NCBI GenBank assembly: GCA_903938955.1 | Contig: CAJAFJ010000035.1 | Span: 1-10,081 of the forward strand | Direction: 5' to 3' | DNA from: an uncultured beta proteobacterium | Lineage (GTDB): Bacteria > Pseudomonadota > Gammaproteobacteria > Burkholderiales > Burkholderiaceae | DNA: 10,081 bases | Program-made: the position numbers and the translations under genes | Part shown: positions 1-5,599 of the stretch, in pieces | Numbering within the stretch: the stretch's first letter is position 1 | Layout of the letters: the number at the start of each line of letters is the position of its first letter | The notes under the pieces: model-generated | The model's database searches: none | The model's input: only the letters and a program-made list of their open reading frames with translations | Told to the model about the DNA's origin: nothing

Positions 1-2
1 CT

Positions 3-236
3 GGCAAGTCGCGTCGCTTGCCGCCTGACATCCTGCGCCGTGCCATGATGCGGCTGACACAGTTGGACGCAGCGGTGGACGTGGAGGACTTGCGTCAGCC
101 GCCCTCTAACCGGCTGGAGGCTTTGTCGGGCGATCTGGCTGGCAAATGGAGCATTCGCATCAATGACCGTTGGCGCGTGTGCTTTCGCTTTGAGCGCAGC
201 AATGCACAAGACGTTGAAATCATTGATTACCACTGA
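3..236 (+). CDS. higB: HigB-type toxin, 5' partial
   Basis: This is the C-terminal part of a RelE/ParE-superfamily mRNA interferase of the HigB (plasmid maintenance killer) type. The frame is open to the window edge. The TTG at 18 is internal, because family-like sequence (GKSRRLPPDILRRA) continues upstream of it, so the real start lies outside the window. The visible part contains the family pattern 'RL.AL.GDLAGKWSIRINDRWRVCFRFE' and ends in the typical IDYH. HigB proteins are about 92 residues and cleave mRNA at the ribosome, so only a short N-terminal piece is missing. The stop overlaps the ribosome binding site of the next gene, a HigA-type antitoxin, giving the toxin-first order usual for higBA. 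Identification rests on sequence pattern and on this pairing. Confidence 0.9.
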   Translation, partial: GKSRRLPPDILRRAMMRLTQLDAAVDVEDLRQPPSNRLEALSGDLAGKWSIRINDRWRVCFRFERSNAQDVEIIDYH

Positions 237-240
237 GGAG
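235..240 (+). promoter_or_regulatory. Ribosome binding site of higA
   Basis: GAGGAG lies 8 bases before the ATG at 249 and overlaps the higB stop codon (234-236). This fixes the antitoxin start and suggests that its translation is coupled to the end of toxin translation. Confidence 0.7.
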
Positions 241-248
241 AGAGCCCC

Positions 249-551
249 ATGAAAACACCTGTTAACGCAATGCCCGCCATCCACCCCGGCGAATTTCTGC
301 GCGAAATACTTGACGACATGGCACTGACGCAAACCGCTTTTGCCGAGGCCATTGGCGTCTCGCCCATGCGCGTGTCGCACGTCCTCAAGTGTCAGCGCCC
401 GGTCACGGCTGAATTGGCATTGCGCCTGGGGCTGGCGCTGCGTCAAACACCGCAGTACTGGCTTAACCTGCAAACGGCTTATGACCTGAAAGTCGCGCAG
501 CTTGAGTTGAAAGACAGTTTGCTGGCCGTGCGGGAACTGGCTGCGGCTTAA
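249..551 (+). CDS. higA: HigA-family antitoxin (XRE helix-turn-helix)
   Basis: A 100-residue protein of the HigA family, the DNA-binding antitoxin that neutralises HigB and represses its own operon. It opens with the family hallmark IHPGEFLREILDDM (about residues 11-24). A Cro/CI-type helix-turn-helix follows (LTQTAFAEAIGVSPMRVSHVL, about 26-46), then the typical 'LALRLGLALRQTPQYWLNLQTAYDL' (about 56-80). The length matches the family (about 95-105). It begins 12 bases after the higB stop with a good GAGGAG site. It is convergent with the methyltransferase gene, the two stops being only 19 bases apart. The operon promoter would lie upstream of higB, outside the window. The assignment is firm; whether the pair is an active addiction module cannot be read from sequence. 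Confidence 0.95.
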   Translation: MKTPVNAMPAIHPGEFLREILDDMALTQTAFAEAIGVSPMRVSHVLKCQRPVTAELALRLGLALRQTPQYWLNLQTAYDLKVAQLELKDSLLAVRELAAA

Positions 552-570
552 AGCCACCTCCTTCAACACG

Positions 571-2772
571 TCACGCCGCTCCCACGGTGGCAATCACTTC
601 CGCCTCAAAGCCAAACACATCGACCACCCGCACGCAGACTTTGCGCGGGCCGGGTTTGGCTGCGGTTGTCACCACCGCCTGCGTCACCACCCGCAATGCG
701 TCGCCGTCGTTGGCGGTGTTGCCCCGGTAGTCTTGCCAGACCGAGCGGAACACTTTGCCGTCGTAGTCCGGGTCCACCGCCCAGTATTCGATCAGCGCCA
801 GCGGCTCCTGATTGATCACGGCTTGCAGCTTGAGGCGGTTGGCGTCGTCCAGATTGATGGCTTCGGGTGACAGCAGCACGTAATTTTTGAGTTTGACGGT
901 GAGCGTCTCCTGCTCGCCATCCGTTTGCCCTGAGCCTGTCGAAGGGCTGCGCTCCACTGGGTGAATCGTCAAATATTGAAGCGAAGAAAACCGCACCTGC
1001 CCGCGCAGCTTGTCGATGCCGCCTTTTTTCTTGAGCCGGTCCATCAAGTCGGGCGGAATCACCAGCACTTCAAGCCGACTGTCGTTCAGCGCGGTGATGG
1101 CTTCACCAATCGAAGGCTCAAAGTTCCAGCCCAGCACCACGACGCGGTCCCAGCCGCCCAGCAGGTTGTCGCGCTGCGCGATGGCCTTTTTGAGTGTGGC
1201 CGCGCCCGTGAGCTTGTTGGGCGAATCGGCCAGCACCAGCGTTTTGCTGCTCTTGCCTGCGCCCGCACCACCAAACGCCATGCCGGCGATCTGGCCCAGG
1301 TTGCGCTGCGGGTTGACTTCGGGCGGCAAGGGCAGGGCACCGTAGAGCGACAGCACGATTTGCGACAGGTCGCCAATGCGAAAGTCCCGCCCCAGCATGG
1401 CCTTGGCCGCCTCCACCTGGTAGTCGCCGATGGCTTGGTAAAGAAAGGGTTTTGCGTCCTGGTCGATCAGCCGCTTGCGCATGATCATGCAGGCGGGCTT
1501 GCCGAGGTCGGTGGTGATCCAGCGGCGGCCGAGTTTTTCGGCTGCTGCCGCTGTCGTTCCAGAACCGCCGTTGAAGTCGGCGACGATGCCACCTTCTGGG
1601 CATGAGGCGCGAATGATGCGCTCCAGTAGCTTTTCTGGTTTTTGAGTCGCGTAATCCAATCGCTCATAGGCTTGGGATTGCACGGGAAGAATGTCATCCC
1701 AAAGATTTTGAATAGGAAAGCCCGACCATTCATGCAAGTACATTTTTCGACGTATGCGTCCAGTCGGACTTTTAGGAAAGATCAGCCGATTTTCCCGGTG
1801 CATCTGTTCCATGAGCGGCAAACCAACCGCCCACCCATTTTTTGGCGGCTCATAACCTTTGTAGGTGTATTTGAGGTTTGGGCGATCGGCTGGGTTGCCT
1901 AAGTCACCACTCCAGTAGCGCCTTCCATCGGTATCCACCAAGTTGAATTTCTCCGCAATTTCATTGGGATCAACATCTCTGCGATACAAAGGCGTAAATG
2001 CGAAATTTGAACTCTTGCTATAGAAATATATACCGTCGGTTTGAATTCCAAATTCATTGTTTGAACTCGCAGTGCCAGTACGCCGTTTCCAGACGATTTC
2101 ATTTCTGAAGCACTCTTTGCCAAAAATATCATCCATTACCAGCTTCACGTAATGCCCCACATGCCAATCCAGATGCACATAAATCGAGCCGGTATCCGCC
2201 AGCAACTCGCGCATCAAAATCAGCCGGGGCGTGATCATGGCGAGGTACGAAGCGGTGCCGTCGCTCCAGGTGTCGGAGTAGGCGAACTGTTCAATGACAG
2301 TGGGCTTTTGCTCCAGCTCCATGCCGGGCAACGTGACCTTGGTGCGGTAGTCAGCCTTGCTGTCAAACGGCGGGTCGATGTAGATCAGATCGACCTTGCC
2401 GCGCAGGGACGGCGTGTTCTCATCACCCGCCAGCAGGGCCGCCATCGCCAGCAAGTTGTCACCGTAAATCAGGCGGTTGGTCCAGGGTTGCCCTGCGACA
2501 AACTCAGGATGACCGGAGGGGGTGGTATCCCCCAGCATGGGCTGCGGGTTTTCAATCAAGCTGGTCTGGCCGGGCGCGAACACTTCGCGCTGCACTGTTC
2601 GCTTTTGCGCCGTCACCCAGTCCTGCACCGCGCTGTCTTTGGCCGGTAGCACCACTTCGCGCGTTTGCAGCGTCACGCGGTGGCGACTCTCCAGCCCTTC
2701 CAGGATTTTTTCAGCTTCTTTGCGGCCATTGGCCACGATGTCGGGGAGTTGTTCGAGCAGGGATTTGGGCAT
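571..2772 (-). CDS. Type III-like (beta-class) site-specific DNA adenine methyltransferase
   Basis: A 733-residue protein resembling Mod subunits of type III restriction-modification systems, which transfer a methyl group from SAM to adenine N6. Motif order is that of beta-class enzymes: NRLIYGDNLLAM (about 99-110), catalytic motif IV DLIYIDPPF (about 128-136), a variable target-recognition stretch, TQKPEKLLERII (about 376-387), then SAM-binding motif I VADFNGGSGTT (about 397-407). A C-terminal domain of about 300 residues follows. I chose the ATG at 2772 (MPKSLLEQLP...) because that N-terminus looks conserved. In-frame ATGs at 2802 and 2823 would add 10 or 17 residues, and the latter runs into the operator-like repeats. 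No restriction (Res) gene is adjacent: downstream is convergent higA. The gene is divergent from a helix-turn-helix gene at 2908. Bases about 1640-2150, encoding the recognition domain, are much AT-richer than the rest. A dispersed-repeat copy sits in frame at 921-946. An orphan methyltransferase is possible. Confidence 0.9.
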   Translation of the reverse strand: MPKSLLEQLPDIVANGRKEAEKILEGLESRHRVTLQTREVVLPAKDSAVQDWVTAQKRTVQREVFAPGQTSLIENPQPMLGDTTPSGHPEFVAGQPWTNRLIYGDNLLAMAALLAGDENTPSLRGKVDLIYIDPPFDSKADYRTKVTLPGMELEQKPTVIEQFAYSDTWSDGTASYLAMITPRLILMRELLADTGSIYVHLDWHVGHYVKLVMDDIFGKECFRNEIVWKRRTGTASSNNEFGIQTDGIYFYSKSSNFAFTPLYRRDVDPNEIAEKFNLVDTDGRRYWSGDLGNPADRPNLKYTYKGYEPPKNGWAVGLPLMEQMHRENRLIFPKSPTGRIRRKMYLHEWSGFPIQNLWDDILPVQSQAYERLDYATQKPEKLLERIIRASCPEGGIVADFNGGSGTTAAAAEKLGRRWITTDLGKPACMIMRKRLIDQDAKPFLYQAIGDYQVEAAKAMLGRDFRIGDLSQIVLSLYGALPLPPEVNPQRNLGQIAGMAFGGAGAGKSSKTLVLADSPNKLTGAATLKKAIAQRDNLLGGWDRVVVLGWNFEPSIGEAITALNDSRLEVLVIPPDLMDRLKKKGGIDKLRGQVRFSSLQYLTIHPVERSPSTGSGQTDGEQETLTVKLKNYVLLSPEAINLDDANRLKLQAVINQEPLALIEYWAVDPDYDGKVFRSVWQDYRGNTANDGDALRVVTQAVVTTAAKPGPRKVCVRVVDVFGFEAEVIATVGAA
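921..946 (-). repeat. Dispersed repeat of the TTCGACAGGCTCAG type, inside a coding gene
   Basis: Read on the minus strand this is CCCTTCGACAGGCTCAGGGC followed by AAACGG, very close to a short repeat found in many copies in diverse proteobacterial genomes (core TTCGACAGGCTCAG). It lies in frame within the methyltransferase gene and encodes SPSTGSGQTDG, in a linker of the C-terminal domain just after YLTIHPVER. The match to the repeat family is from memory of its consensus. Confidence 0.75.
2491..2516 (+). repeat. Possible degenerate second copy of the same repeat in the methyltransferase gene
   Basis: The plus strand reads CCCTGCGACAAACTCAGGAT then GACCGG, resembling the repeat variant with core TTCGACAAGCTCAGGATGA, in opposite orientation to the copy at 921-946. 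In the minus-strand gene it encodes GHPEFVAG, close to the HPELVEG peptide this repeat often gives. It may instead be an ordinary conserved part of the protein just before NRLIYGDN, so this call is weak. Confidence 0.35.
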
Positions 2773-2821
2773 GGTGCGTGTGGTTGGTGGCACATCCGCC
2801 ATAGAACAAGCGATATGCCTC

Positions 2822-2865
2822 ATTCAATCGATAGTTCAACAAAGTATTCAATCGATAGTACAACA
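2822..2865. promoter_or_regulatory. Tandem direct repeats between divergent genes, candidate operator pair
   Basis: ATTCAATCGATAGTTCAACA (2822-2841) and ATTCAATCGATAGTACAACA (2846-2865) are identical at 19 of 20 positions and start 24 bases apart. Each contains the self-complementary ATCGAT. They sit in the gap between the methyltransferase (start 2772, minus) and a helix-turn-helix gene (start 2908, plus). Two close direct copies at a divergent promoter suggest binding sites for that regulator or for another protein controlling both genes. The role is inference; the repeat itself is plain. Confidence 0.6.
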
Positions 2866-2907
2866 CGAAGTTTAATAAATTTGCCACTGAAATTTAATTT
2901 CCGTGGC

Positions 2908-3330
2908 ATGAATAACAAGCTCGAATTTTCTCAACGGCTGCAAGCCGCAATGGTGGCTGCTGGTCTGGAGCCGCGTCCGGGCGTGCTTTTGAATCAGTTC
3001 AATGCCAATTACTGGGGTCGCTCGGTAAGCTTTCAGGCCGTGTCGCGCTGGTTGCGGGGTGAAGCCATTCCCGAGCAGGATAAACTTCTGGTGCTGGCTG
3101 GCATTCTCAAGATCGAGCCGGAGGTATTGCGTTTTGGTGAGGCGGTGCGCGATTCTGTACAGCAACACCGCAAGCGTTGGGACGAAGGTGTCGGCTACCT
3201 GGAACGCGAAACCTTTGACGCCTTTCTGAAGCTCCCCGCCCCCCAGCGCAAACTCATCCGTGAAGTGATCCTGACCTTTGCCAAGGTGCATGGCGAGGCT
3301 GATGCCCAACCGGGCAAGACACAGGTCTGA
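2908..3330 (+). CDS. Helix-turn-helix (XRE/phage repressor-like) transcriptional regulator
   Basis: A 140-residue protein starting at ATG 2908 (MNNKLEFSQRLQAAM). Residues about 5-75 look like a Cro/CI-type DNA-binding domain: FSQRLQAAMVAAGLEPRPGV, then a recognition-helix region SVSFQAVSRWLRGEAIPEQD (about 39-58) and a 'KLLVLAGILKIEPEVLRFGE' closing helix (about 59-78). The C-terminal half is helical and charged (LERETFDAFLKLPAPQRKLI, about 98-117), perhaps for dimerisation. The frame is open far upstream (to 2665), but that part overlaps the methyltransferase gene on the other strand and is not family-like. The gene is divergent from the methyltransferase and downstream of tandem repeats at 2822-2865, so it may autoregulate and control that enzyme, as controller proteins do in restriction-modification systems. 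The upstream gap is AT-rich with TTTAAT-like boxes. DNA-binding class is confident; target is inference. Confidence 0.85.
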   Translation: MNNKLEFSQRLQAAMVAAGLEPRPGVLLNQFNANYWGRSVSFQAVSRWLRGEAIPEQDKLLVLAGILKIEPEVLRFGEAVRDSVQQHRKRWDEGVGYLERETFDAFLKLPAPQRKLIREVILTFAKVHGEADAQPGKTQV

Positions 3331-3336
3331 GTCGGG

Positions 3337-3405
3337 TAATTGCTACAACTTACATAGCTGTTTGCGCTTGCGCAGTAAGCGCCACGGGTACTTTTCTTTT
3401 TAAGC
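3337..3405 (+). repeat. Comamonadaceae-type intergenic dispersed repeat with hairpin and T-rich tail
   Basis: The stretch begins TAATTGCTACAACTTACATA and runs through GCTGTTTGCGCTTGCGCAGT to CTTTTCTTTTTAAG. It matches a repeat I know from Acidovorax/Polaromonas/Rhodoferax genomes (TGCTACTAAATTAATAGCTG..., then a GCGCTT...AAGCGC stem, then CTTTTTG). Internal structure is visible: GCTA (3342-3345) with TAGC (3355-3358), and GCGCTT (3364-3369) with AAGCGC (3377-3382). It fills the gap after the regulator gene. Confidence 0.6.
3364..3402 (+). terminator. Possible terminator-like hairpin within the repeat
   Basis: GCGCTT (3364-3369) can pair with AAGCGC (3377-3382) over a 7-base loop. The T-rich stretch CTTTTCTTTTT comes about 8 bases after the stem, further than in a canonical intrinsic terminator. 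It would end transcription of the regulator gene before the next unit's own promoter. Weak call. Confidence 0.3.
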
Positions 3406-3414
3406 CCCGAATCC

Positions 3415-3444
3415 GTTACACAACTTCGCCATGCTGTCTAAAAT
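3415..3444 (+). promoter_or_regulatory. Predicted sigma-70 promoter giving a near-leaderless transcript
   Basis: A -35-like GTTACA (3415-3420, 4 of 6 to consensus) is followed after 18 bases by a -10-like TAAAAT (3439-3444, 5 of 6). Transcription would start near 3451, only about four bases before the ATG at 3455. No Shine-Dalgarno sequence precedes that ATG, which agrees with leaderless translation. Prediction from sequence only. Confidence 0.45.
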
Positions 3445-3454
3445 GGCCTGATCT

Positions 3455-4228
3455 ATGGAAGCCCAACACATCACCGTCGCATTGATTGACCACTCGGCTG
3501 GTTTTGAAGCCAGTCCCGAGCGGGTGCGTTTGGGTGATCTGGCTGATTTTTCGTCCGATGTTGCAACCTTTTTGCGGGGTGATGGCAAGGAGCTTGATAC
3601 CAAAACGCTGGAAGTCGCCATTCGCAAAGGTTCCTTGGCCATAGAAACCATGCCGCTGATGGCTGCTCCGCGCTTGTTCAGCGATTTGCGCAGTTTTCAG
3701 GCAAGCGAATTGCTGGACAGTGTCGATGCCAAGCGCCGCGAGGTGATGGAGCGCTGGCAGAAGGCTGCGCGGCAGACGCGTCAACTGGCTTACCGCATCA
3801 CGGCTCCTTTCCTGGAGCGACCTATTTTGATCAATTCGGAGTCTGACTACCACGCCGACGATGCCGATCAGTGGGTGCAGGTGGAGCGTTACATTCGCGG
3901 AGAGATTCAGGATCTTGGGGGTGCAACGAAAGCCAATGCGCACGTGAGGCTGCCCGATGGGCGCACCTTGAAGGTGACGGCCGAGCGCGATGTGTTGAAA
4001 GATGACACGGTCAATCGTCTTTACAAGGTGGCCATGCTGCGTATCAAGGCCGAGTACAACGTGCTGACGCGCGATTTGCGCAACGCCCGTTTGGTCGAGT
4101 TTGTGGAATACGCACCCAAAGTGGATGAAGATGAATTGGCGCGGTTGACCCGTCGGGGCGCCAATGCCTGGAAGGATGTGCCGGATGCAACTGCCTGGGT
4201 TGATGAGTTGCGCGGAGGCACCCATTGA
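3455..4228 (+). CDS. Unrecognised 257-residue protein, partner of a PIN-domain nuclease
   Basis: I do not recognise a named family. The protein is soluble: no signal peptide or membrane segment. Residues about 5-65 look like a small alpha/beta part with a VAIRKGSLAIE strand (about 54-64). Residues 84-112 are a charged helix (DSVDAKRREVMERWQKAARQ, about 88-107). Residues about 140-217 alternate short strands with turns (VQVERYIRGEIQDLGG, HVRLPDGRTLKVTAE, KVAMLRIKAEYNVLTRDL) and look like a beta-barrel or SH3/OB-like domain. The C-terminus is acidic then basic (VDEDELARLTRRGANAWKD). Its stop overlaps the TTG start of the PIN-domain gene in TTGA, with a GGAGG site inside its 3' end, so the two are translationally coupled. 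It could be an antitoxin, an adaptor or a nucleic-acid sensor; at 257 residues it is much larger than a usual VapB. A promoter is predicted just before the ATG. Confidence 0.85.
   Translation: MEAQHITVALIDHSAGFEASPERVRLGDLADFSSDVATFLRGDGKELDTKTLEVAIRKGSLAIETMPLMAAPRLFSDLRSFQASELLDSVDAKRREVMERWQKAARQTRQLAYRITAPFLERPILINSESDYHADDADQWVQVERYIRGEIQDLGGATKANAHVRLPDGRTLKVTAERDVLKDDTVNRLYKVAMLRIKAEYNVLTRDLRNARLVEFVEYAPKVDEDELARLTRRGANAWKDVPDATAWVDELRGGTH
4214..4218 (+). promoter_or_regulatory. Ribosome binding site that decides the TTG start of the PIN gene
   Basis: GGAGG lies 6 bases before the TTG at 4225, inside the end of the preceding gene. Strong site and ideal spacing support TTG, overlapping the upstream TGA, as the true start. 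Confidence 0.7.
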
Positions 4229-4701
4229 ATAGCGTGTTGCTGGATACCAGCTTTTTGATCAGCTTGAGCGACCCAACGCGTGCTCATCATGCGGCTGCAA
4301 TTCAGTACTACAAGGAATGTGTGCATAGACAAGTGCCGATGTACCTGTCCACAATTGTGATTTCTGAGTTTCAGGTCAAACAGGCCATCAACGATTTGCC
4401 CTTGCGTAGTTTCATTGTCTTGCCATTCAATGTCGATCACGCCATGCGTTGCGGCTTGATCATTCGACATATGGCACGTGACCCGGAAGACGACCGCGTG
4501 CGGGTCAAGGATGACTTCAAGATATTGGCTCAGTGTGACTGCGAGGCCGTCAGCCATTTGATCAGTGAAGACGCCAGTACGCTGGCCAAGTACCTTGAGC
4601 GCGCTCGCGATACCGGCTTGGCGGCCACCAAGGTCGTTCTGTTGCGCGACGGGTTTGATGCCGCATGGTTTGAGAACGGGCAGGCACGTCTGTTGCCCTG
4701 A
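4225..4701 (+). CDS. PIN-domain (VapC-like) nuclease
   Basis: A 158-residue protein with the pattern of PIN-domain ribonucleases, metal-dependent enzymes that include VapC toxins cleaving tRNA or rRNA. The N-terminus VLLDTSFLISL carries the first acidic residue (D7). Further candidates are E48 (IVISEFQV), D96/D97 (VKDDFKILAQ) and D116 (LISEDAS), in the order and spacing expected for the active site. Length is slightly above the usual 125-150. The start is TTG, supported by a GGAGG site and by the four-base overlap with the preceding gene's stop. The preceding 257-residue protein is its obvious partner, replacing the small antitoxin normally seen. A degradative toxin is the default reading; a role as the effector of a defence module is also possible. 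The family call is good, the substrate unknown. Confidence 0.85.
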   Translation: MNSVLLDTSFLISLSDPTRAHHAAAIQYYKECVHRQVPMYLSTIVISEFQVKQAINDLPLRSFIVLPFNVDHAMRCGLIIRHMARDPEDDRVRVKDDFKILAQCDCEAVSHLISEDASTLAKYLERARDTGLAATKVVLLRDGFDAAWFENGQARLLP

Positions 4702-4724
4702 CCGAAGGGAAAGGCCCAACATGA

Positions 4725-4740
4725 CACAAGGAGGCTTGTG
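4725..4740. terminator. Small hairpin between convergent genes, weak terminator candidate
   Basis: CACAAG (4725-4730) and CTTGTG (4735-4740) form a six-pair stem with loop GAGG, 24 bases after the PIN gene stop and 31 bases before the stop of the convergent metalloprotease-like gene. A T-run (4757-4761) is 17 bases away, so the site is not canonical. Confidence 0.25.
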
Positions 4741-4770
4741 AGGGTTGGAGGCTTGATTTTTCGTGCATTT

Positions 4771-5538
4771 CTAATCCTCCCTCCGCACATGCCCGTCCAC
4801 TCGTGCATGCTGCTGGCGCAGTAGCCACGCCGCCCAGCCCAGCGACAGCAGCACCATCAGCGCCCCCAGCTTGTGCGTCAGTCCGCCAATGAATTGCGAT
4901 TTGTCCAGCCAGCCCAGACTGTTGAAAAGATAGATCCAGTCGTGCCCGCCAGCCTCACCGGTGGTGCCTGACAGCAGCATCAGTTGCGGATGCAGCGCGT
5001 CATACATATAGGGCGCCACGTCCAGCAGCGAAACGCCAAAAAACCACAAGCCCACGGCCGCGCCAAACGGGTCGCGGTTCTTGAACAGCAGTGCCCCAGC
5101 CAGAATGCCCGGCATGATCAACTGGCCCAGCGTGCCGCCCAGCACCATCATCCAGTGGCCCAGCGGCATAAAGATGACGTGCCCCGCTTCGTGGAACACC
5201 AGCAGGGGTCGGTGGAGGAAGGATTCGTTCATGTCACCGGTGCGGTAATCCATGCCGATCAGTCCCCAGCTCCAGAGCGCAAGGCCCGCCAGCGTCGCGA
5301 CCCGAAACCAGAATTGCAGCGCATCGACCCGGTCTGGCAGGTGCGTGAGCAGCACCGTCCAGCCGGGCTCGTCGGGCACATCGCTGTCGGTGTCGCTGGG
5401 CTGCCGGTTGGGGCGGCGCACCGCCGTCCCCAGTTTGGCCAGAATCACGCCGCAGCCCGGGCAGGCGGCAGGCAAAGTTTGGTCTGCGGGCAGGGGCTGG
5501 TGGCCGCATTTGGGGCAGCGGGTGTAGTGGGTGAGCAT
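4771..5538 (-). CDS. Zinc-ribbon membrane protein with HEAGH metalloprotease motif
   Basis: A 255-residue protein starting at ATG 5538 (MLTHYTRCPKCGH). Upstream in-frame codons overlap the divergent gene and are not protein-like. Residues 8-29 form a zinc ribbon, C8-x2-C11 and C26-x2-C29. A proline- and aspartate-rich linker follows (about 43-58). Then come four or five hydrophobic segments: about 76-96, 111-151 (containing HEAGH at 116-120), 160-180 and 222-240. HExxH within a membrane segment resembles intramembrane zinc metalloproteases of the M50 kind. D173 in SLLD could be a third zinc ligand, but the classical LDG signature is absent. The reaction and substrate are not evident; a non-proteolytic membrane protein is possible. 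The gene is divergent from the hemerythrin-GGDEF gene with 61 bases between starts, so regulation may be shared. Confidence 0.8.
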   Translation of the reverse strand: MLTHYTRCPKCGHQPLPADQTLPAACPGCGVILAKLGTAVRRPNRQPSDTDSDVPDEPGWTVLLTHLPDRVDALQFWFRVATLAGLALWSWGLIGMDYRTGDMNESFLHRPLLVFHEAGHVIFMPLGHWMMVLGGTLGQLIMPGILAGALLFKNRDPFGAAVGLWFFGVSLLDVAPYMYDALHPQLMLLSGTTGEAGGHDWIYLFNSLGWLDKSQFIGGLTHKLGALMVLLSLGWAAWLLRQQHARVDGHVRRED

Positions 5539-5561
5539 GGTCAAAAGTGGTGTTTTGCGTG

Positions 5562-5576
5562 GCGCTAACATAGCGC
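5562..5576. repeat. Inverted repeat in a divergent promoter region
   Basis: GCGCTA-ACA-TAGCGC is a perfect six-base dyad with a three-base centre. It sits in the 61-base gap between the divergent metalloprotease-like and hemerythrin-GGDEF genes. It could be an operator or a short hairpin in the 5' leader. I see no convincing -35/-10 pair on either strand. Confidence 0.35.
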
Positions 5577-5599
5577 GAAATTTAACAAGAAAGTTATCG

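Noticed and set aside
18..20. TTG at 18 as the start of higB.
   Set aside because: The frame stays open to the edge and the toxin would lack its conserved N-terminal strand, so this is an internal codon.
1249..1272. GGAGAGKS in the methyltransferase C-terminal domain fits a Walker A (P-loop) consensus.
   Set aside because: There is no Walker B or NTPase context around it, and the stretch is a glycine/alanine-rich loop of the Mod C-terminal domain; a chance match is more likely.
961..1605. Long plus-strand open frame opposite the methyltransferase (214 codons).
   Set aside because: It is antisense to a clearly conserved gene, has no family features and only reflects high GC codon usage.
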